A stretch of DNA of 63,750 nucleotides from Clostridia bacterium (GCA_017397805.1 JAFQHW010000008.1:1-63750); one strand, 5' to 3'; positions 43,035-52,868 are shown, numbered from the stretch's first letter. Numbers and translations: made by a program. The notes: generated by a model from the letters alone, not told the origin.

Positions 43035-43862
43035 TTAAATAAGTCTGAACTTTAAGCTTATATCAAGCGCTTTTACGGAGTGGGTAAGCGCACCGATGGA
43101 AATCAAATCAACGCCTGTGGAAGCTACTTCTTTAAGGTCACGCTCACCCATATTGCCGCTGGCCTCGGTAACTGCGCGTCCTGCAATAAACGTAACTGCC
43201 GCTTTCATCTGCTCACAATTCATATTATCAAGCATAATGATGTCGGCACCTGCGTTTAAAGCTTCCGCTACCTGTTCCATATTTTCCGTTTCAACTTCGA
43301 TTTTAAGTGTGTGAGGCGCGTAAGCTTTAGCCTTCGTAACAGCGTTGGTTATACTGCCTGCGGCGGCTATGTGATTATCTTTGATAAGGATACCGTCGGA
43401 AAGCCCGAAGCGATGATTAACGGCGCCGCCTATACGAACTGCATATTTATCAAGCGTCCTTAGGCCGGGCATGGTTTTTCTTGTGTCTGTAACCCTTGCC
43501 TTATAGCCTTTTGCGCTTTCCACTGCTATTCTCGTAGCTGTGGCAATGCCGCTTGCTCTTTGCATAAGGTTAAGGGCGGTTCTCTCACCCATCAATATGC
43601 TTCTTGCGTTGCCTTTAACGGTGGCAATAACGTCACCCTTCTTTATCACGTCGCCGTCTTTTACCAAGGGGGTGTATTCAACACCGCCGCCCGCAAGTTC
43701 AAAGCTCCGTCTTGCTATTTCGATGCCGCAAACAACGCCGTCTGCTTTAGCTTTGAATTCACCCTCGGCAATAGCATCGGCATTAACCGTAGCAACGGTC
43801 GTTATGTCGCCGTTGGGCATATCTTCTTCTAAGGACATATTTATAATCTTATCAAATTCCAT
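43035..43862 (-). CDS. nadC: Quinolinate phosphoribosyltransferase
   Basis: The 275-residue protein has the N-terminal E-D-M-P-N-G-D-I-T-T start and T-R-K-T-M-P-G-L-R near 140, H-R-F-G-L-S-D-G-I-L-I-K-D-N-H near 168 and the G-A-D-I-I-M-L-D-N-M barrel end of NadC. It makes nicotinate mononucleotide from quinolinate. The start at 43862 follows a GAGGAG that overlaps the stop of nadB. Confidence 0.94.
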   Translation of the reverse strand: MEFDKIINMSLEEDMPNGDITTVATVNADAIAEGEFKAKADGVVCGIEIARRSFELAGGGVEYTPLVKDGDVIKKGDVIATVKGNARSILMGERTALNLMQRASGIATATRIAVESAKGYKARVTDTRKTMPGLRTLDKYAVRIGGAVNHRFGLSDGILIKDNHIAAAGSITNAVTKAKAYAPHTLKIEVETENMEQVAEALNAGADIIMLDNMNCEQMKAAVTFIAGRAVTEASGNMGERDLKEVASTGVDLISIGALTHSVKALDISLKFRLI

Positions 43863-43866
43863 AATG

Positions 43867-45411
43867 CTACTCCTCAATAATGTAATGTGCGCCTACGCTT
43901 TCTTTTCTGTCAAAAGCGGCTTTTACTATTTTTAGTCCGTTTTGAAGCATATTATAAACCTTGTAGTGATAGGGCGTGGCAAGATATGTATGGTCAAGCT
44001 GTTCTTCTAAATCCATAAATTTTGAAATTGCCTTCTCTAAGCCCTTAAAGCTTCTTTCGGGACCGGCATAGGTGGACATGGTCGTTTTTATAATCTTCTC
44101 TATTTGCGAGAAAAATTCGTTAGTGTGTACGACAGTTGCTCGGAAGTCGGTGTTAAGGGCAGGATTTTTCGCTCCGCAAGGTTTAAAGTTTTCGTTTATA
44201 TATCTTGCGGCACGTCTGCCGAATACAAGACATTCCAAAACGGAATTGGAAGCCAATCTGTTAGCACCGTGTATGCCGCTTTCCGCACATTCACCGCAAC
44301 AGAACAACCCCTCTATGTTTGTGCGACCGTCGGTATCGGTTTTTACACCGCCCATAAAATAATGCTGTGCAGGGCGAACCGGTATGCTGTCAGCAGTAAG
44401 GTTTATGCCTTGCTCCGTGCACTGCCTGTAAATGGTGGGGAAGCGATTTGCAAAAAACTCGGTTGTCATGGATGACGTATCCAAGAACACTCTGTCGCCG
44501 CCGTTTAACTTCAGCTCTTTTAAAATCTCCCTCGTTACGATATCTCTGGGTGCCAAGTCAGCCAATGGATGCTTTCCTTGCATAAAGGCTTCACCTTTGT
44601 AATTGCGAAGGATAGCGCCCTCTCCTCTGACAGCTTCGGAGATCAAAAACAGTCTTGACGGATTATCGTTGGGGATTAAAGTCGTGGGATGGAACTGCAC
44701 CATTTCCATATGAGAAAGGGTTGCTCCCGCTCTTGCGGCGGCAGCAATTCCGTCACCTACGGCACCGATAGAGTTGGTGGTATACTGATATATTTGACCG
44801 ATTCCGCCCGTGGCAACAACCAAATTGTTGGTTTTTAAGATTCTATACTCGTTGCCCACCATAACGAGAGCACCGCATACTCCTTTGTCATCCGTAAGTA
44901 TATCAACAAGATAGCTTTCGGTGAAGAAATGGAGATTTTCTTTTGTAGCGGCAAGTCTGCCCAATTGCTTGGTGGTCTCCTTGCCGGTAGCATCACCGCC
45001 GCAGTGGACGATTCTGCGCATATGATGACCGCCCTCGCGGGTAATCAACAAATCGCCCTCGGAGTTAACGTCGAAGGGGATTTGCATATCTATAAGTTCT
45101 CTTATATTTTCGGGACCTTCTTCAACTAAAACCTTTACCGCCTTTTCATCGCAAAGTCCCGCACCGGCAATTAATGTGTCTTGTATATGCCCTACGAATT
45201 GGTCCTCTTTGCTTATTACGGCGGCGATACCGCCCTGAGCTAAGTATGAGTTGCTTTCGTCGATATTTGCTTTGGTAACTATGGCAACTTGCATTTCGTT
45301 ATTCAAGTGTAAAGCGCAATACAAGCCGGCGATGCCGCTACCGATTATTACGGCATCAAACGTGTAAGTATCACAGCCTTTTGTGCTGTCGTTATAAATA
45401 AAACTTCTCAT
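43867..45411 (-). CDS. nadB: L-aspartate oxidase
   Basis: The 514-residue flavoprotein has the FAD loop I-I-G-S-G-I-A-G-L near residue 22, the S-Y-L-A-Q-G-G-I-A-A region and the R-P-A-Q-H-Y-F-M-G-G substrate motif. It oxidises aspartate to iminoaspartate for quinolinate synthesis; in anaerobes fumarate serves as acceptor (family knowledge). It overlaps nadA by four bases. Confidence 0.95.
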   Translation of the reverse strand: MRSFIYNDSTKGCDTYTFDAVIIGSGIAGLYCALHLNNEMQVAIVTKANIDESNSYLAQGGIAAVISKEDQFVGHIQDTLIAGAGLCDEKAVKVLVEEGPENIRELIDMQIPFDVNSEGDLLITREGGHHMRRIVHCGGDATGKETTKQLGRLAATKENLHFFTESYLVDILTDDKGVCGALVMVGNEYRILKTNNLVVATGGIGQIYQYTTNSIGAVGDGIAAAARAGATLSHMEMVQFHPTTLIPNDNPSRLFLISEAVRGEGAILRNYKGEAFMQGKHPLADLAPRDIVTREILKELKLNGGDRVFLDTSSMTTEFFANRFPTIYRQCTEQGINLTADSIPVRPAQHYFMGGVKTDTDGRTNIEGLFCCGECAESGIHGANRLASNSVLECLVFGRRAARYINENFKPCGAKNPALNTDFRATVVHTNEFFSQIEKIIKTTMSTYAGPERSFKGLEKAISKFMDLEEQLDHTYLATPYHYKVYNMLQNGLKIVKAAFDRKESVGAHYIIEE

Positions 45412-46316
45412 AAAGCCAACATCCTTTCTATAGGCTTTAAGGCAGCTTCTCTGAGCGCGCTATCAACTATGACCTCACCGCTCATGTTTTCTAACGTGGA
45501 AGCAACCATTTTAAGCGTTATAGCCTTCATACTGTCGCAGAAAAGTTGTTTTTCCGAGGGGATATAAAATTTCTTTTCAGGCATCAACATTGCCATACGT
45601 TCCGTAACTCCCTGCTCGGTGCAAATTATAAATTCACCGCAAGCGCTGTCTTTGCTGTAATCGATGATTTGCGAAGTGCTACCTATGAAATCTGCCATTT
45701 TGCATACTTCGGCAGAACATTCGGGATGTACGAGTATTTCGGCATCGGGGTGTAAGGCCTTGCACGCCTCAACATCCTTTGCGCTTAGTTTGTCGTGTAT
45801 GGGACAACAGCCGTTGGGGTGGAAATAAAACTGTTTATCCGTAACTTTAGATGCCACGTAAGCTCCTAGATTCTTGTCCGGTATAAATATAACGCTGTCT
45901 TCCTTTAAGGATCTTACAACCTTTACCGCGTTGGAGGAGGTGCAACAGATATCGGATACGGCCTTGGTTGCGGCTGTAGAGTTTATATAGCACACAACTG
46001 CACTGTCCGGATGCTTGTTCTTTAACTTTATTACATCGTCGGGAGTTATCGTATCCGCCATATAGCATCCTGCGTTAGGGGCGGGAAGAAGCACTTTTTT
46101 GTCAGGGCAGAGAAGTGCGGCGCTTTCACCCATAAAGCTTACACCGCAAAACACCAAAACGTCAGCATCGGTGTTTTTGCTTTTTCGTGCCAACTCCAAA
46201 GAATCGCCTACTATGTCTGCGATCTGCTGTATTTCAAGAGGCTCGTAATAATGAGCAAGTATTACTGCATTTCTTTCTTTTTTCAGTTTCTCTATTTTTT
46301 CTTTGATAAGGTTCAT
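45408..46316 (-). CDS. nadA: Quinolinate synthase
   Basis: The 302-residue protein has the H-Y-Y-E start motif, S-L-E-L-A-R and three cluster cysteines, in N-A-G-C-Y-M-A-D, H-P-E-C and L-F-C-D-S-M. NadA condenses iminoaspartate with dihydroxyacetone phosphate using a 4Fe-4S cluster. It shares one base with metA upstream and four with nadB downstream. Confidence 0.94.
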   Translation of the reverse strand: MNLIKEKIEKLKKERNAVILAHYYEPLEIQQIADIVGDSLELARKSKNTDADVLVFCGVSFMGESAALLCPDKKVLLPAPNAGCYMADTITPDDVIKLKNKHPDSAVVCYINSTAATKAVSDICCTSSNAVKVVRSLKEDSVIFIPDKNLGAYVASKVTDKQFYFHPNGCCPIHDKLSAKDVEACKALHPDAEILVHPECSAEVCKMADFIGSTSQIIDYSKDSACGEFIICTEQGVTERMAMLMPEKKFYIPSEKQLFCDSMKAITLKMVASTLENMSGEVIVDSALREAALKPIERMLAL

Positions 46317-47233
46317 TATAGAATATCCTCCAAGTTATAAGGAGTGTTTTGATAAACGAAGTAGTTAAGCCAGTTTGAAAACAATAAATGAGCGTGGGAG
46401 CGCCATTTGCTTACAGGCTGAAGGGAAGGGTCGTCGTTATCAAAATAATTTTTCGGGATTTCGGGATTAAGACCTCGGTCGATGTCCCTCAAATATTCGT
46501 TCTTCAAAGTTTCAGCATCATACTCACCGTGACCGAGTACAAATATACTGCGCCCGTCCTTAGAGGCGGCAAGATAAGGGCCGACCTCTTCGGAGTTTGC
46601 CAACAAAACAAGTTGTGGGCAGTTTTCTATCTCTTGGGAATAGATACCCGAATATCTCGAATGGGGGGCATAAAACCTTTCATCAAACCCTCTTACCAAG
46701 GGGTGAGAAGGAACAAGGGTATCATGTTTGAAAACCCCCGAAACCTTTTTCGGCAAAATATGCTTGTCGATTCCGTACTTATAATGGAGGCCCGCAAAAG
46801 CGCCCCAGCAAATATATAACGTGGAGTATACGTTGTGCTTCGTCCACTCCATTATCTCGCACAATTCTTCCCAATAGCTAACACTTTCAAACTCCATGGA
46901 TTCAAGGGGAGCGCCGGTGATTATAAAGCCGTCGAACTTGCTGTCCTTGATTTTGTCAAAAGTTGTATAGAAAGCTGTCAAGTGTTCTGCGGGCGTATTT
47001 TTTGCGGCATAGCTTGACGTAGTTAAAAGCGTAATATCTATCTGTAAAGGAGTGTTGGAAAGCAATCTTAACAGTTGGGTTTCAGTCACGATTTTCGTAG
47101 GCATTAAATTGAGAATAGCGATTTTTAATGGACGAATATCCTGCTTTTCTGCCCTGAAGCTTTCCATTGTGAAAATATTTTCTTTTTCAAGTATTTCGGC
47201 TGCGGGTAAAGAATTAGGTATTTTAATAGGCAT
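46316..47233 (-). CDS. metA: Homoserine O-acetyltransferase, MetA family
   Basis: The 305-residue protein has nucleophile Cys142 in Y-I-C-W-G-A, with His235 and Glu237 in G-H-G-E. Residue 111 is Glu in G-A-P-L-E. In MetA enzymes Glu at 111 directs use of acetyl-CoA, while Gly gives succinyl-CoA, so the acetyl donor is predicted. It is the first gene of the ten-gene leftward operon, placing methionine precursor and NAD synthesis under one promoter. Confidence 0.92.
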   Translation of the reverse strand: MPIKIPNSLPAAEILEKENIFTMESFRAEKQDIRPLKIAILNLMPTKIVTETQLLRLLSNTPLQIDITLLTTSSYAAKNTPAEHLTAFYTTFDKIKDSKFDGFIITGAPLESMEFESVSYWEELCEIMEWTKHNVYSTLYICWGAFAGLHYKYGIDKHILPKKVSGVFKHDTLVPSHPLVRGFDERFYAPHSRYSGIYSQEIENCPQLVLLANSEEVGPYLAASKDGRSIFVLGHGEYDAETLKNEYLRDIDRGLNPEIPKNYFDNDDPSLQPVSKWRSHAHLLFSNWLNYFVYQNTPYNLEDIL

Positions 47234-47275
47234 AATAATCCCTCGTATACTTATCTATTTTTCCTATTAAGATTT

Positions 47276-47304
47276 ATTATACCATTTTATGCGCATTTTG
47301 GCAA
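47276..47304 (-). promoter_or_regulatory. Promoter of the metA-nad-phoH-mutS2 operon
   Basis: On the minus strand, TTGCCA (complement of 47299-47304) and TATAAT (complement of 47276-47281) have a 17-base spacer. The leader to metA is only about 35 bases, too short for a SAM or T-box riboswitch. Confidence 0.75.
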
Positions 47305-47662
47305 TAGTTTTAGCGAATAAACCCCATTATTTTTGTTTGCTAAAGAAGGTGCGTGCCGGGTAATAAAGTTGCATTGAATTTTCGCCTTTTTGCACCTTGT
47401 TTTCAAACTCGCAATTTTAAATCTTTTGTGTATATTATGTTAATTAAAAGTTGCCTACAAGCATATTTCATACTTAATTTAGCTAAGTCGGTTAACATAA
47501 TGAAAATTAGGATTTTATGGAAAAATATGGAAATTTTCCCTATTGCAATCTGTGGCATTTGATGATATGATTGTGTCAAAGCAACCACAACATATAGCAC
47601 ATTTCGACAAATCACTTACCTTTTGTGGTGTATAATGAATAAAAAATAACGGAGATGAGATT
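47305..47662. other. Intergenic region without an assigned gene
   Basis: This AT-rich stretch separates the divergent metA and 47663 genes. It holds one distant inverted repeat, AAGGTGC at 47346-47352 and GCACCTT at 47392-47398, and a TATAAT-like box about 30 bases before GTG 47663. Short open frames here lack ribosome sites and family resemblance. Confidence 0.6.
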
Positions 47663-48007
47663 GTGACTAAAATTAGAACTTATAAAAAGTTTACCCTTGT
47701 TTACAACTTGGAAGAGACAGACGGTAAATATTTGATTTCCATAATCAAGGACGGCGGTGGATCGGAGGAGCGCAGTTCCTATACCGTTTGGGGTGACGAA
47801 CGGGAATTAAAAGCGCTTCTGTGCCGAATGTGGGGATGCAGTGTAACGCCCATGAGTCTGAAATACATTCTTCAGGATGAAGGCTTTTTGCCGCAGGAAG
47901 TGGAAGAAAGCAAGCTTATACATATACCGGCAACGATTGCAAAACGCAAACCGATAAGCGAGGTTGCTTCTGACGAGATGGTAAAGGTGCTTACGGGCAA
48001 GGCTTAA
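47663..48007 (+). CDS. Small conserved-type cytosolic protein, function unknown
   Basis: The 114-residue protein begins at GTG 47663 after GGAGATGAG. It has no signal or membrane segment. Its pattern is a tyrosine-rich two-strand start (F-T-L-V-Y-N-L-E), an acidic middle and a helix with L-K-A-L-L-C-R-M, then an L-x-Y-I-L-Q-D-E-G segment. This recalls clostridial DUF6514-type proteins, but the match is from memory and weak. It has no obvious operon partner beyond the small gene downstream. Confidence 0.6.
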   Translation: MTKIRTYKKFTLVYNLEETDGKYLISIIKDGGGSEERSSYTVWGDERELKALLCRMWGCSVTPMSLKYILQDEGFLPQEVEESKLIHIPATIAKRKPISEVASDEMVKVLTGKA

Positions 48008-48081
48008 AGGCTTGATAGTTAAGCTTCAGTTAATATTCAAAGTGTATATTTCCTATGACGAGTATTAAGGAGATGAATGTT

Positions 48082-48510
48082 TTGAGTTATAACTACAATG
48101 GATACAGACCGAGCTTTAAGGAGCGAATTTACCGTTTCTTCAGCGGAAGAAACGGTTCGGATGCGTTAGCGTTCGCTTTTATTGCCCTTTATTTTGTTGT
48201 TTGCGTGATAAATGTTTTCGTATCATCAATCGTATTAACCATTTTTGGCTGGCTTTTGCTTTTTTATGCATGGTTTCGCGTTTTGTCTAAAAACGTTTAT
48301 AAACGGAGAATGGAAAACGAGAAGTTCCGCAGGCTATTATTTAAATTTACAAACTTTTTTAAAATAAAGCTTCGCGCGTTTAAGGAACGCAAAATTTATG
48401 CCTACAGAAAATGCCCTTCTTGTAAATCAACTCTTAGGTTGCCGAAAAAGAAGGGAAAGCACGGTACGCGCTGTCCCCGTTGCCATAAGGAATTTTCGGT
48501 AAAAATATAG
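48082..48510 (+). CDS. Membrane protein with C-terminal zinc ribbon
   Basis: The 142-residue protein has two close hydrophobic segments (about residues 28-65), a basic linker and a C-terminal zinc ribbon with C-P-S-C and C-P-R-C. TTG 48082 is chosen as start because AAGGAG ends nine bases before it; in-frame ATG codons at 48055 and 48073 are less well placed. It resembles in plan the 85-residue protein at 5285. Function unknown. Confidence 0.62.
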   Translation: MSYNYNGYRPSFKERIYRFFSGRNGSDALAFAFIALYFVVCVINVFVSSIVLTIFGWLLLFYAWFRVLSKNVYKRRMENEKFRRLLFKFTNFFKIKLRAFKERKIYAYRKCPSCKSTLRLPKKKGKHGTRCPRCHKEFSVKI

Positions 48511-48520
48511 TTTAAGGTGC

Positions 48521-48550
48521 AAAAAAGTGGCTCAAACGAGCCACTTTTTC
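48521..48550. terminator. Bidirectional terminator
   Basis: AAAAAGTGGCTC pairs with GAGCCACTTTTT around AAAC. It ends the zinc-ribbon gene and the convergent murD-to-lyase operon. Confidence 0.88.
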
Positions 48551-48563
48551 GATTGAATGCAAT

Positions 48564-49814
48564 TTATTTATTATTCTCACACTCTTGTGCTGCCAGCATA
48601 ATGCCATATCGACCGCTTTCGTAGGTCAATCCGCCCTGCATAAATACCGTGTAGGGCGGTCTGATCGGTGCATCGGCTGACAATTCCAGCGATGAGCCTT
48701 GCGTGAAAGCACCCGCAGCCATAACTACGGGGCTTGTATAGCCGGGCATATCCCATGGTTCGGGAGTAACGAAGGAATCCACCGGTGAACCTTTTTGTAT
48801 TCCTTTGCAGAACGCACAAACGCCTTCTGCGCTTCCCATGGAAACCGTTTGTATTATGTCGGTGCGATACTCGCCGGGTTTGGGATTAACGTCGTATCCC
48901 AATGCGTCGAAAAGCATTGAAGCGAATGCGGCGGTCTTTTTGGCTTGACATACGGCGTGGGGAGCGAAGAAAAGCCCCTTTATGATGTTTTTCGTTTGAC
49001 CCAAGGAAGCTCCGCATTCAAGGCCGATTCCCGGCACCGTAAGACGTGCGGCGGCTAAATCAATAGCTTTTTGAGAACCGACTAAATACGCACCGCTTTC
49101 GGCGATACCGCCACCGGGGTTTTTGATCAGCGAGCCTATCAAAAGGTCGCCCTTCGGTTCTTTTTTCTCACAAAACTCACCGTAGCAGTTATCTATAACT
49201 ACAAATACGTTAGGCTTAATGGATTTAACGAAATCGTAAAGCTCGTCTATTTGTGCGCTTCTCAGACTTGCTCTGTTCATATATCCCTTCGAACGCTGTG
49301 CGTAAACTATCTTAACGCCGGGGTTTGCTTCAAGCTCTGATTTTATGGAATCAAAGTCGAAGCTTTTGCCGTCGATAAGCTCGATTTGCTTATATTTAAT
49401 GCCGAAATCAGCCAAACAGCCGTCTTCAGCTGCATCGCCTATTCCTATAACTCCATCTAAGGTGTCGTAGGGCTTACCCGTTACGGAAAGCATGGTATCG
49501 TTAGGGCGTAACAGCGCAAACAGACCTATACCCAAAGCGTGTGTGCCCGATGCTATGCTATGTCTTACGAAACCGCTTTCGGTACCGAACATCATGGAAT
49601 ATGCTTTGTCAGCCAGTTCTCTGCCGTCATCGTTATATCCGTATCCGCTTGTGGGATTAAAATGTCTTTCTGCTAACTGAAGGGTGTTAAAAACCTTTAA
49701 AACCCGTTCGGTGTTATAAGCTGATACGGCTTCGTATTCATCAAATTCGTTCCTCAAATTTCTTTCGCATTCCGCGGCCAAATCCAATAATCTTTTGGAA
49801 AACATATTATTCAA
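48564..49814 (-). CDS. Methionine gamma-lyase/cystathionine beta-lyase-like PLP protein (YnbB-like)
   Basis: The 416-residue protein is a fold-type I PLP enzyme with the S-G-T-H-A-L-G near residue 88 and Y-G-E-F-C-E motifs of the YnbB/aluminium-resistance branch, annotated in many genomes as methionine gamma-lyase family. It starts inside the end of the M42 peptidase gene by eight bases and ends the leftward operon. The substrate is not certain; sulfur amino acids are likely. Confidence 0.82.
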   Translation of the reverse strand: MNNMFSKRLLDLAAECERNLRNEFDEYEAVSAYNTERVLKVFNTLQLAERHFNPTSGYGYNDDGRELADKAYSMMFGTESGFVRHSIASGTHALGIGLFALLRPNDTMLSVTGKPYDTLDGVIGIGDAAEDGCLADFGIKYKQIELIDGKSFDFDSIKSELEANPGVKIVYAQRSKGYMNRASLRSAQIDELYDFVKSIKPNVFVVIDNCYGEFCEKKEPKGDLLIGSLIKNPGGGIAESGAYLVGSQKAIDLAAARLTVPGIGLECGASLGQTKNIIKGLFFAPHAVCQAKKTAAFASMLFDALGYDVNPKPGEYRTDIIQTVSMGSAEGVCAFCKGIQKGSPVDSFVTPEPWDMPGYTSPVVMAAGAFTQGSSLELSADAPIRPPYTVFMQGGLTYESGRYGIMLAAQECENNK

Positions 49815-50799
49815 TACCTTCTGTTACCAAAGTTGTAAGAAGCTTTTCGCAAGCCTCTGCATCTTTTAAATCTATCGTTTCAACGGGGGAGTGGATATAG
49901 CGTGTAGGTATGGAAATGCATCCTGCGTGAGAGCCACTGCCGGTAACCTGCATGGAACGTGTGTCGGTTCCGCCCCCTTCAAGTATCTCAAGCTGATATT
50001 TAATGCCGTTGCGTTTAGCGCAGTTTACCATGGAATCCACCATAAACTGGGAGCAAATAACGGAAGAGTCCATAAGCTTGATAGCCGCACCGTTACCTAA
50101 TTTTACTTCCATCGCTTTTGCACCCACCGTATCACCGGTAGCGGTAACGTCGATGGCTATTGAATAATCGGGCATTATACCGAAAGCGGCGGGCAAAGAG
50201 CCTCTGAGTCCCACTTCTTCCTGAACTGTGAATACGTAATACGTATCGTAAGCAGGTGTCTTTGCGTTTTTGCAAGAAACGGAGGCGATAGCGCATCCAA
50301 GTCTGTCATCAAGGGCTTTTGCGGCAATTCGCTTGCCCATAAGTCTTGTTAAATTTGCAACAGGGGCACATAAATCGCCTACTGCAACTTTTTTCATTGC
50401 TTCCTTTTTGGAAGAAGCTCCGATGTCGATAACCAAATCCTTAACTTTATAGTCCTTCTTAACGGAAGTGTCAATAACGGTAACACCCTTGGTTCCGTTT
50501 TCAAACTTTACGGTTTGATAGGAGCTGTATATGGGGTTGATGCCGCCTACGTTTGAAACTCTTACGTATCCGTTATCGTCAATAGCGGTAACGATAAATC
50601 CTATTTCGTCCATATGAGATGCTATCATAAGTTTTTTAGCACTGCTTTTTCCCTTTTTGAATGCGATAACGTTGCCCATTGCATCTACTTTGATGCTGTC
50701 GGTATAGGGTTTAAGTTCTTCGCAAATAAGATTTGCCAAATATTTTTCTCTGCCTGATACGGAAAACGCTGAAGTATATCTTTTAATTGTTTCGTACAT
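49807..50799 (-). CDS. M42 family aminopeptidase, copy 1
   Basis: The 330-residue protein has the dinuclear metal ligands of M42 peptidases: His in S-H-M-D-E-I-G, Asp in K-A-L-D-D-R-L-G, the catalytic pair in Q-E-E-V-G, Asp in A-I-D-V-T and His in Y-I-H-S-P. These cytosolic, often dodecameric enzymes trim short peptides. It is the third of three tandem paralogues in transcription order and lies two bases after copy 2. Confidence 0.9.
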   Translation of the reverse strand: MYETIKRYTSAFSVSGREKYLANLICEELKPYTDSIKVDAMGNVIAFKKGKSSAKKLMIASHMDEIGFIVTAIDDNGYVRVSNVGGINPIYSSYQTVKFENGTKGVTVIDTSVKKDYKVKDLVIDIGASSKKEAMKKVAVGDLCAPVANLTRLMGKRIAAKALDDRLGCAIASVSCKNAKTPAYDTYYVFTVQEEVGLRGSLPAAFGIMPDYSIAIDVTATGDTVGAKAMEVKLGNGAAIKLMDSSVICSQFMVDSMVNCAKRNGIKYQLEILEGGGTDTRSMQVTGSGSHAGCISIPTRYIHSPVETIDLKDAEACEKLLTTLVTEGIE

Positions 50800-50801
50800 A
50801 A

Positions 50802-51824
50802 TTATATCTCCTTTATATTATCGGCTATAAGTCTTGCTAAGGACAAAACTTCGTCAAAATCAGATGTTTTAGCAACGCATGACGCGGAATGGATATATCT
50901 TACCGGTGCGGATATTGCAAGTACCTTGCAACCATTACCTGTGGTTTGATAGGACCTGGCTTCGTTTCCTCCGCATACGGTGGTTTTTACTTGATACTTT
51001 ACGTCGTTTTCTTCTGCTATTGATACAGCCTTTTCAAAGAAATCTCTGTCGTATATAGTTCCACCGTCCATAACGGAAAGCACGGCACCTTTTCCTACGC
51101 AACAAGCTCTCCTTGCTTCGCTGATGCCTGGCATATCTCCTGCGGTGGTGCTCTCGATGATAACTGCTTTGTCAGCATTGAGGGCAAAGGCCGCAGATAA
51201 AGCACCGCGACATCCCGTTTCTTCGCATACAGTGAACACGAATACCGTATCCAACTCTCTGTCTTCTTTAATCATTTGACAAAGAACCGCGCATCCGAAA
51301 CGGTCGTCAATAGCTTTTGATTTTACGAATCCGTCGCCGAATTCTTCGAAATTTGGAACGAAAGTTGCCAAATCGCCTACCGAAACGTATTTTTCCGCAT
51401 CTTCTTTGGTGGTACATCCGATATCAATGTACATTTCTTCAACGGGGATGCATTTACCGCGCTCCTCGCGCTTTTGCATATGAACGGCTTTGGATGCGAT
51501 AACACCTAGAATCTTGTTGTCGCCTATAATCAGTCTTCTTGCGCCCAAAACGCTGTTGTTCACGCCGCCGATGGTATCAAAATACAAATATCCGTCATCG
51601 GAAATGTATTGTATCATCACGCCGACTTCATCCATGTGCGCGGAAAAAACCATAGGTTTTTCAACGGATTTTTTGCCTTTTTTGAATGCAATCAGGTTGC
51701 CCACCTTATCGGTATATAATTTCTCACAATAAGGGGAAATTTCTTCAATTATCGCTTCTCTGACTAAATCTTCGTAAGAAGAAGGCCCGAATAAATTACA
51801 AAGTTTTTCCGTAAGCTTTAACAT
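50802..51824 (-). CDS. M42 family aminopeptidase, copy 2
   Basis: The 340-residue paralogue has S-A-H-M-D-E-V-G, K-A-I-D-D-R-F-G, C-E-E-T-G and Y-I-H-S-A. The fourth ligand position is Glu in V-I-E-S-T-T-A-G-D, in place of the Asp of copies 1 and 3, a change that could shift metal use or specificity. It lies between the other two copies with 2- and 12-base gaps. Confidence 0.9.
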   Translation of the reverse strand: MLKLTEKLCNLFGPSSYEDLVREAIIEEISPYCEKLYTDKVGNLIAFKKGKKSVEKPMVFSAHMDEVGVMIQYISDDGYLYFDTIGGVNNSVLGARRLIIGDNKILGVIASKAVHMQKREERGKCIPVEEMYIDIGCTTKEDAEKYVSVGDLATFVPNFEEFGDGFVKSKAIDDRFGCAVLCQMIKEDRELDTVFVFTVCEETGCRGALSAAFALNADKAVIIESTTAGDMPGISEARRACCVGKGAVLSVMDGGTIYDRDFFEKAVSIAEENDVKYQVKTTVCGGNEARSYQTTGNGCKVLAISAPVRYIHSASCVAKTSDFDEVLSLARLIADNIKEI

Positions 51825-51836
51825 TTTCTTACCTCC

Positions 51837-52856
51837 TTACAGCGATTTAGCCAAAGCGGCTAATGCTTTAGCTATATTTTCCAAATCTCCCAAAGTTGCA
51901 GTCTCCGCTTGCGTGTGCATATTCTTCAGAGGAACCGATATAAGCGCAGTGGGGATGCCGTCTCTTGCTATTTGCAGTACGTGAGCATTGGTGCCGGTTC
52001 TTCCCGGCTCTCCTACGATTTGATGAGGGATGTTTTCCTTGTTCAACACCTCGATAAAGTGCTTTGTAAAAGGACGGGAGGTGGTGCCTGAATAAGAAAT
52101 AACACCGCCGCCTCCTAATTTGTTACCCATCTTTCTAATGGGGGCTTCGGGTATATAGGAGTTTGTAACGTCTATAGCAACCGCATAATCGGGTGCGGCT
52201 TTAAACGCAGCTGTGGTAGCGCCGATGTATCCAATTTCCTCGCCGCCGCTGAACTGTGCGATAATATCCACGTTAAGGTCTTCGCCATCTAACAAGTCAA
52301 AGGCTTCAAGAATCGTGCACATGGAGATTTTATCGTCCATGCTCTTACCGACGATATGTCCATTCAAAAGCTTTTCTGTGGTCGTTTTATACGTTACAAC
52401 CGTGCCTATGGGAGTGTTTTCCTCCAAGTATTCCTTGGACATGCCCGTATCTATATACATATCGTTCAAAAACAGCTTTTCGTTGTCATCACTCTCGCGT
52501 AAGTGGGGAGGGGTGGATGCAAAAACGCCTGCGATTTTTTCTTTGCCGTGTATCCATACCTCTGCGGCGGATAACACCTTGGTATCGGTACCGCCTATGC
52601 CCGATACTTTCAAAAAGCCTCCGTCGCAAATCTTTTTAACCATAAAACCGATCTCGTCCAAATGCGCATCGAACAATATGCTTTTGGCATTGGGTTTTCC
52701 GCAACGACGTATGCCTACAAAGCTACCCGTAGGCGTGGTGAAAATTTCATCAAACATATGACCGAAGCGCTCTTTTAGTTCCTCAAAAGCTACGTGCTCT
52801 CTTCCGGAAACGGCGCAAATTTCGGTAATGGTTTTTGCTCTTTTAAAAAGCTCCAT
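51837..52856 (-). CDS. M42 family aminopeptidase, copy 3
   Basis: The 339-residue paralogue has D-A-H-L-D-E-I-G, K-S-M-D-D-K-I-S, G-G-E-E-I-G, A-I-D-V-T and a C-terminal K-N-M-H-T-Q with the last His ligand. It is the most divergent of the three around the metal sites. It follows murD by 12 bases. Three non-identical copies in one operon suggest split peptide specificities. Confidence 0.88.
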   Translation of the reverse strand: MELFKRAKTITEICAVSGREHVAFEELKERFGHMFDEIFTTPTGSFVGIRRCGKPNAKSILFDAHLDEIGFMVKKICDGGFLKVSGIGGTDTKVLSAAEVWIHGKEKIAGVFASTPPHLRESDDNEKLFLNDMYIDTGMSKEYLEENTPIGTVVTYKTTTEKLLNGHIVGKSMDDKISMCTILEAFDLLDGEDLNVDIIAQFSGGEEIGYIGATTAAFKAAPDYAVAIDVTNSYIPEAPIRKMGNKLGGGGVISYSGTTSRPFTKHFIEVLNKENIPHQIVGEPGRTGTNAHVLQIARDGIPTALISVPLKNMHTQAETATLGDLENIAKALAALAKSL

Positions 52857-52868
52857 GTAATCCTCCTT

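Noticed and set aside
47234..47300. SAM or T-box riboswitch before metA
   Set aside because: The leader between the promoter and metA is only about 35 bases and has no matching core.
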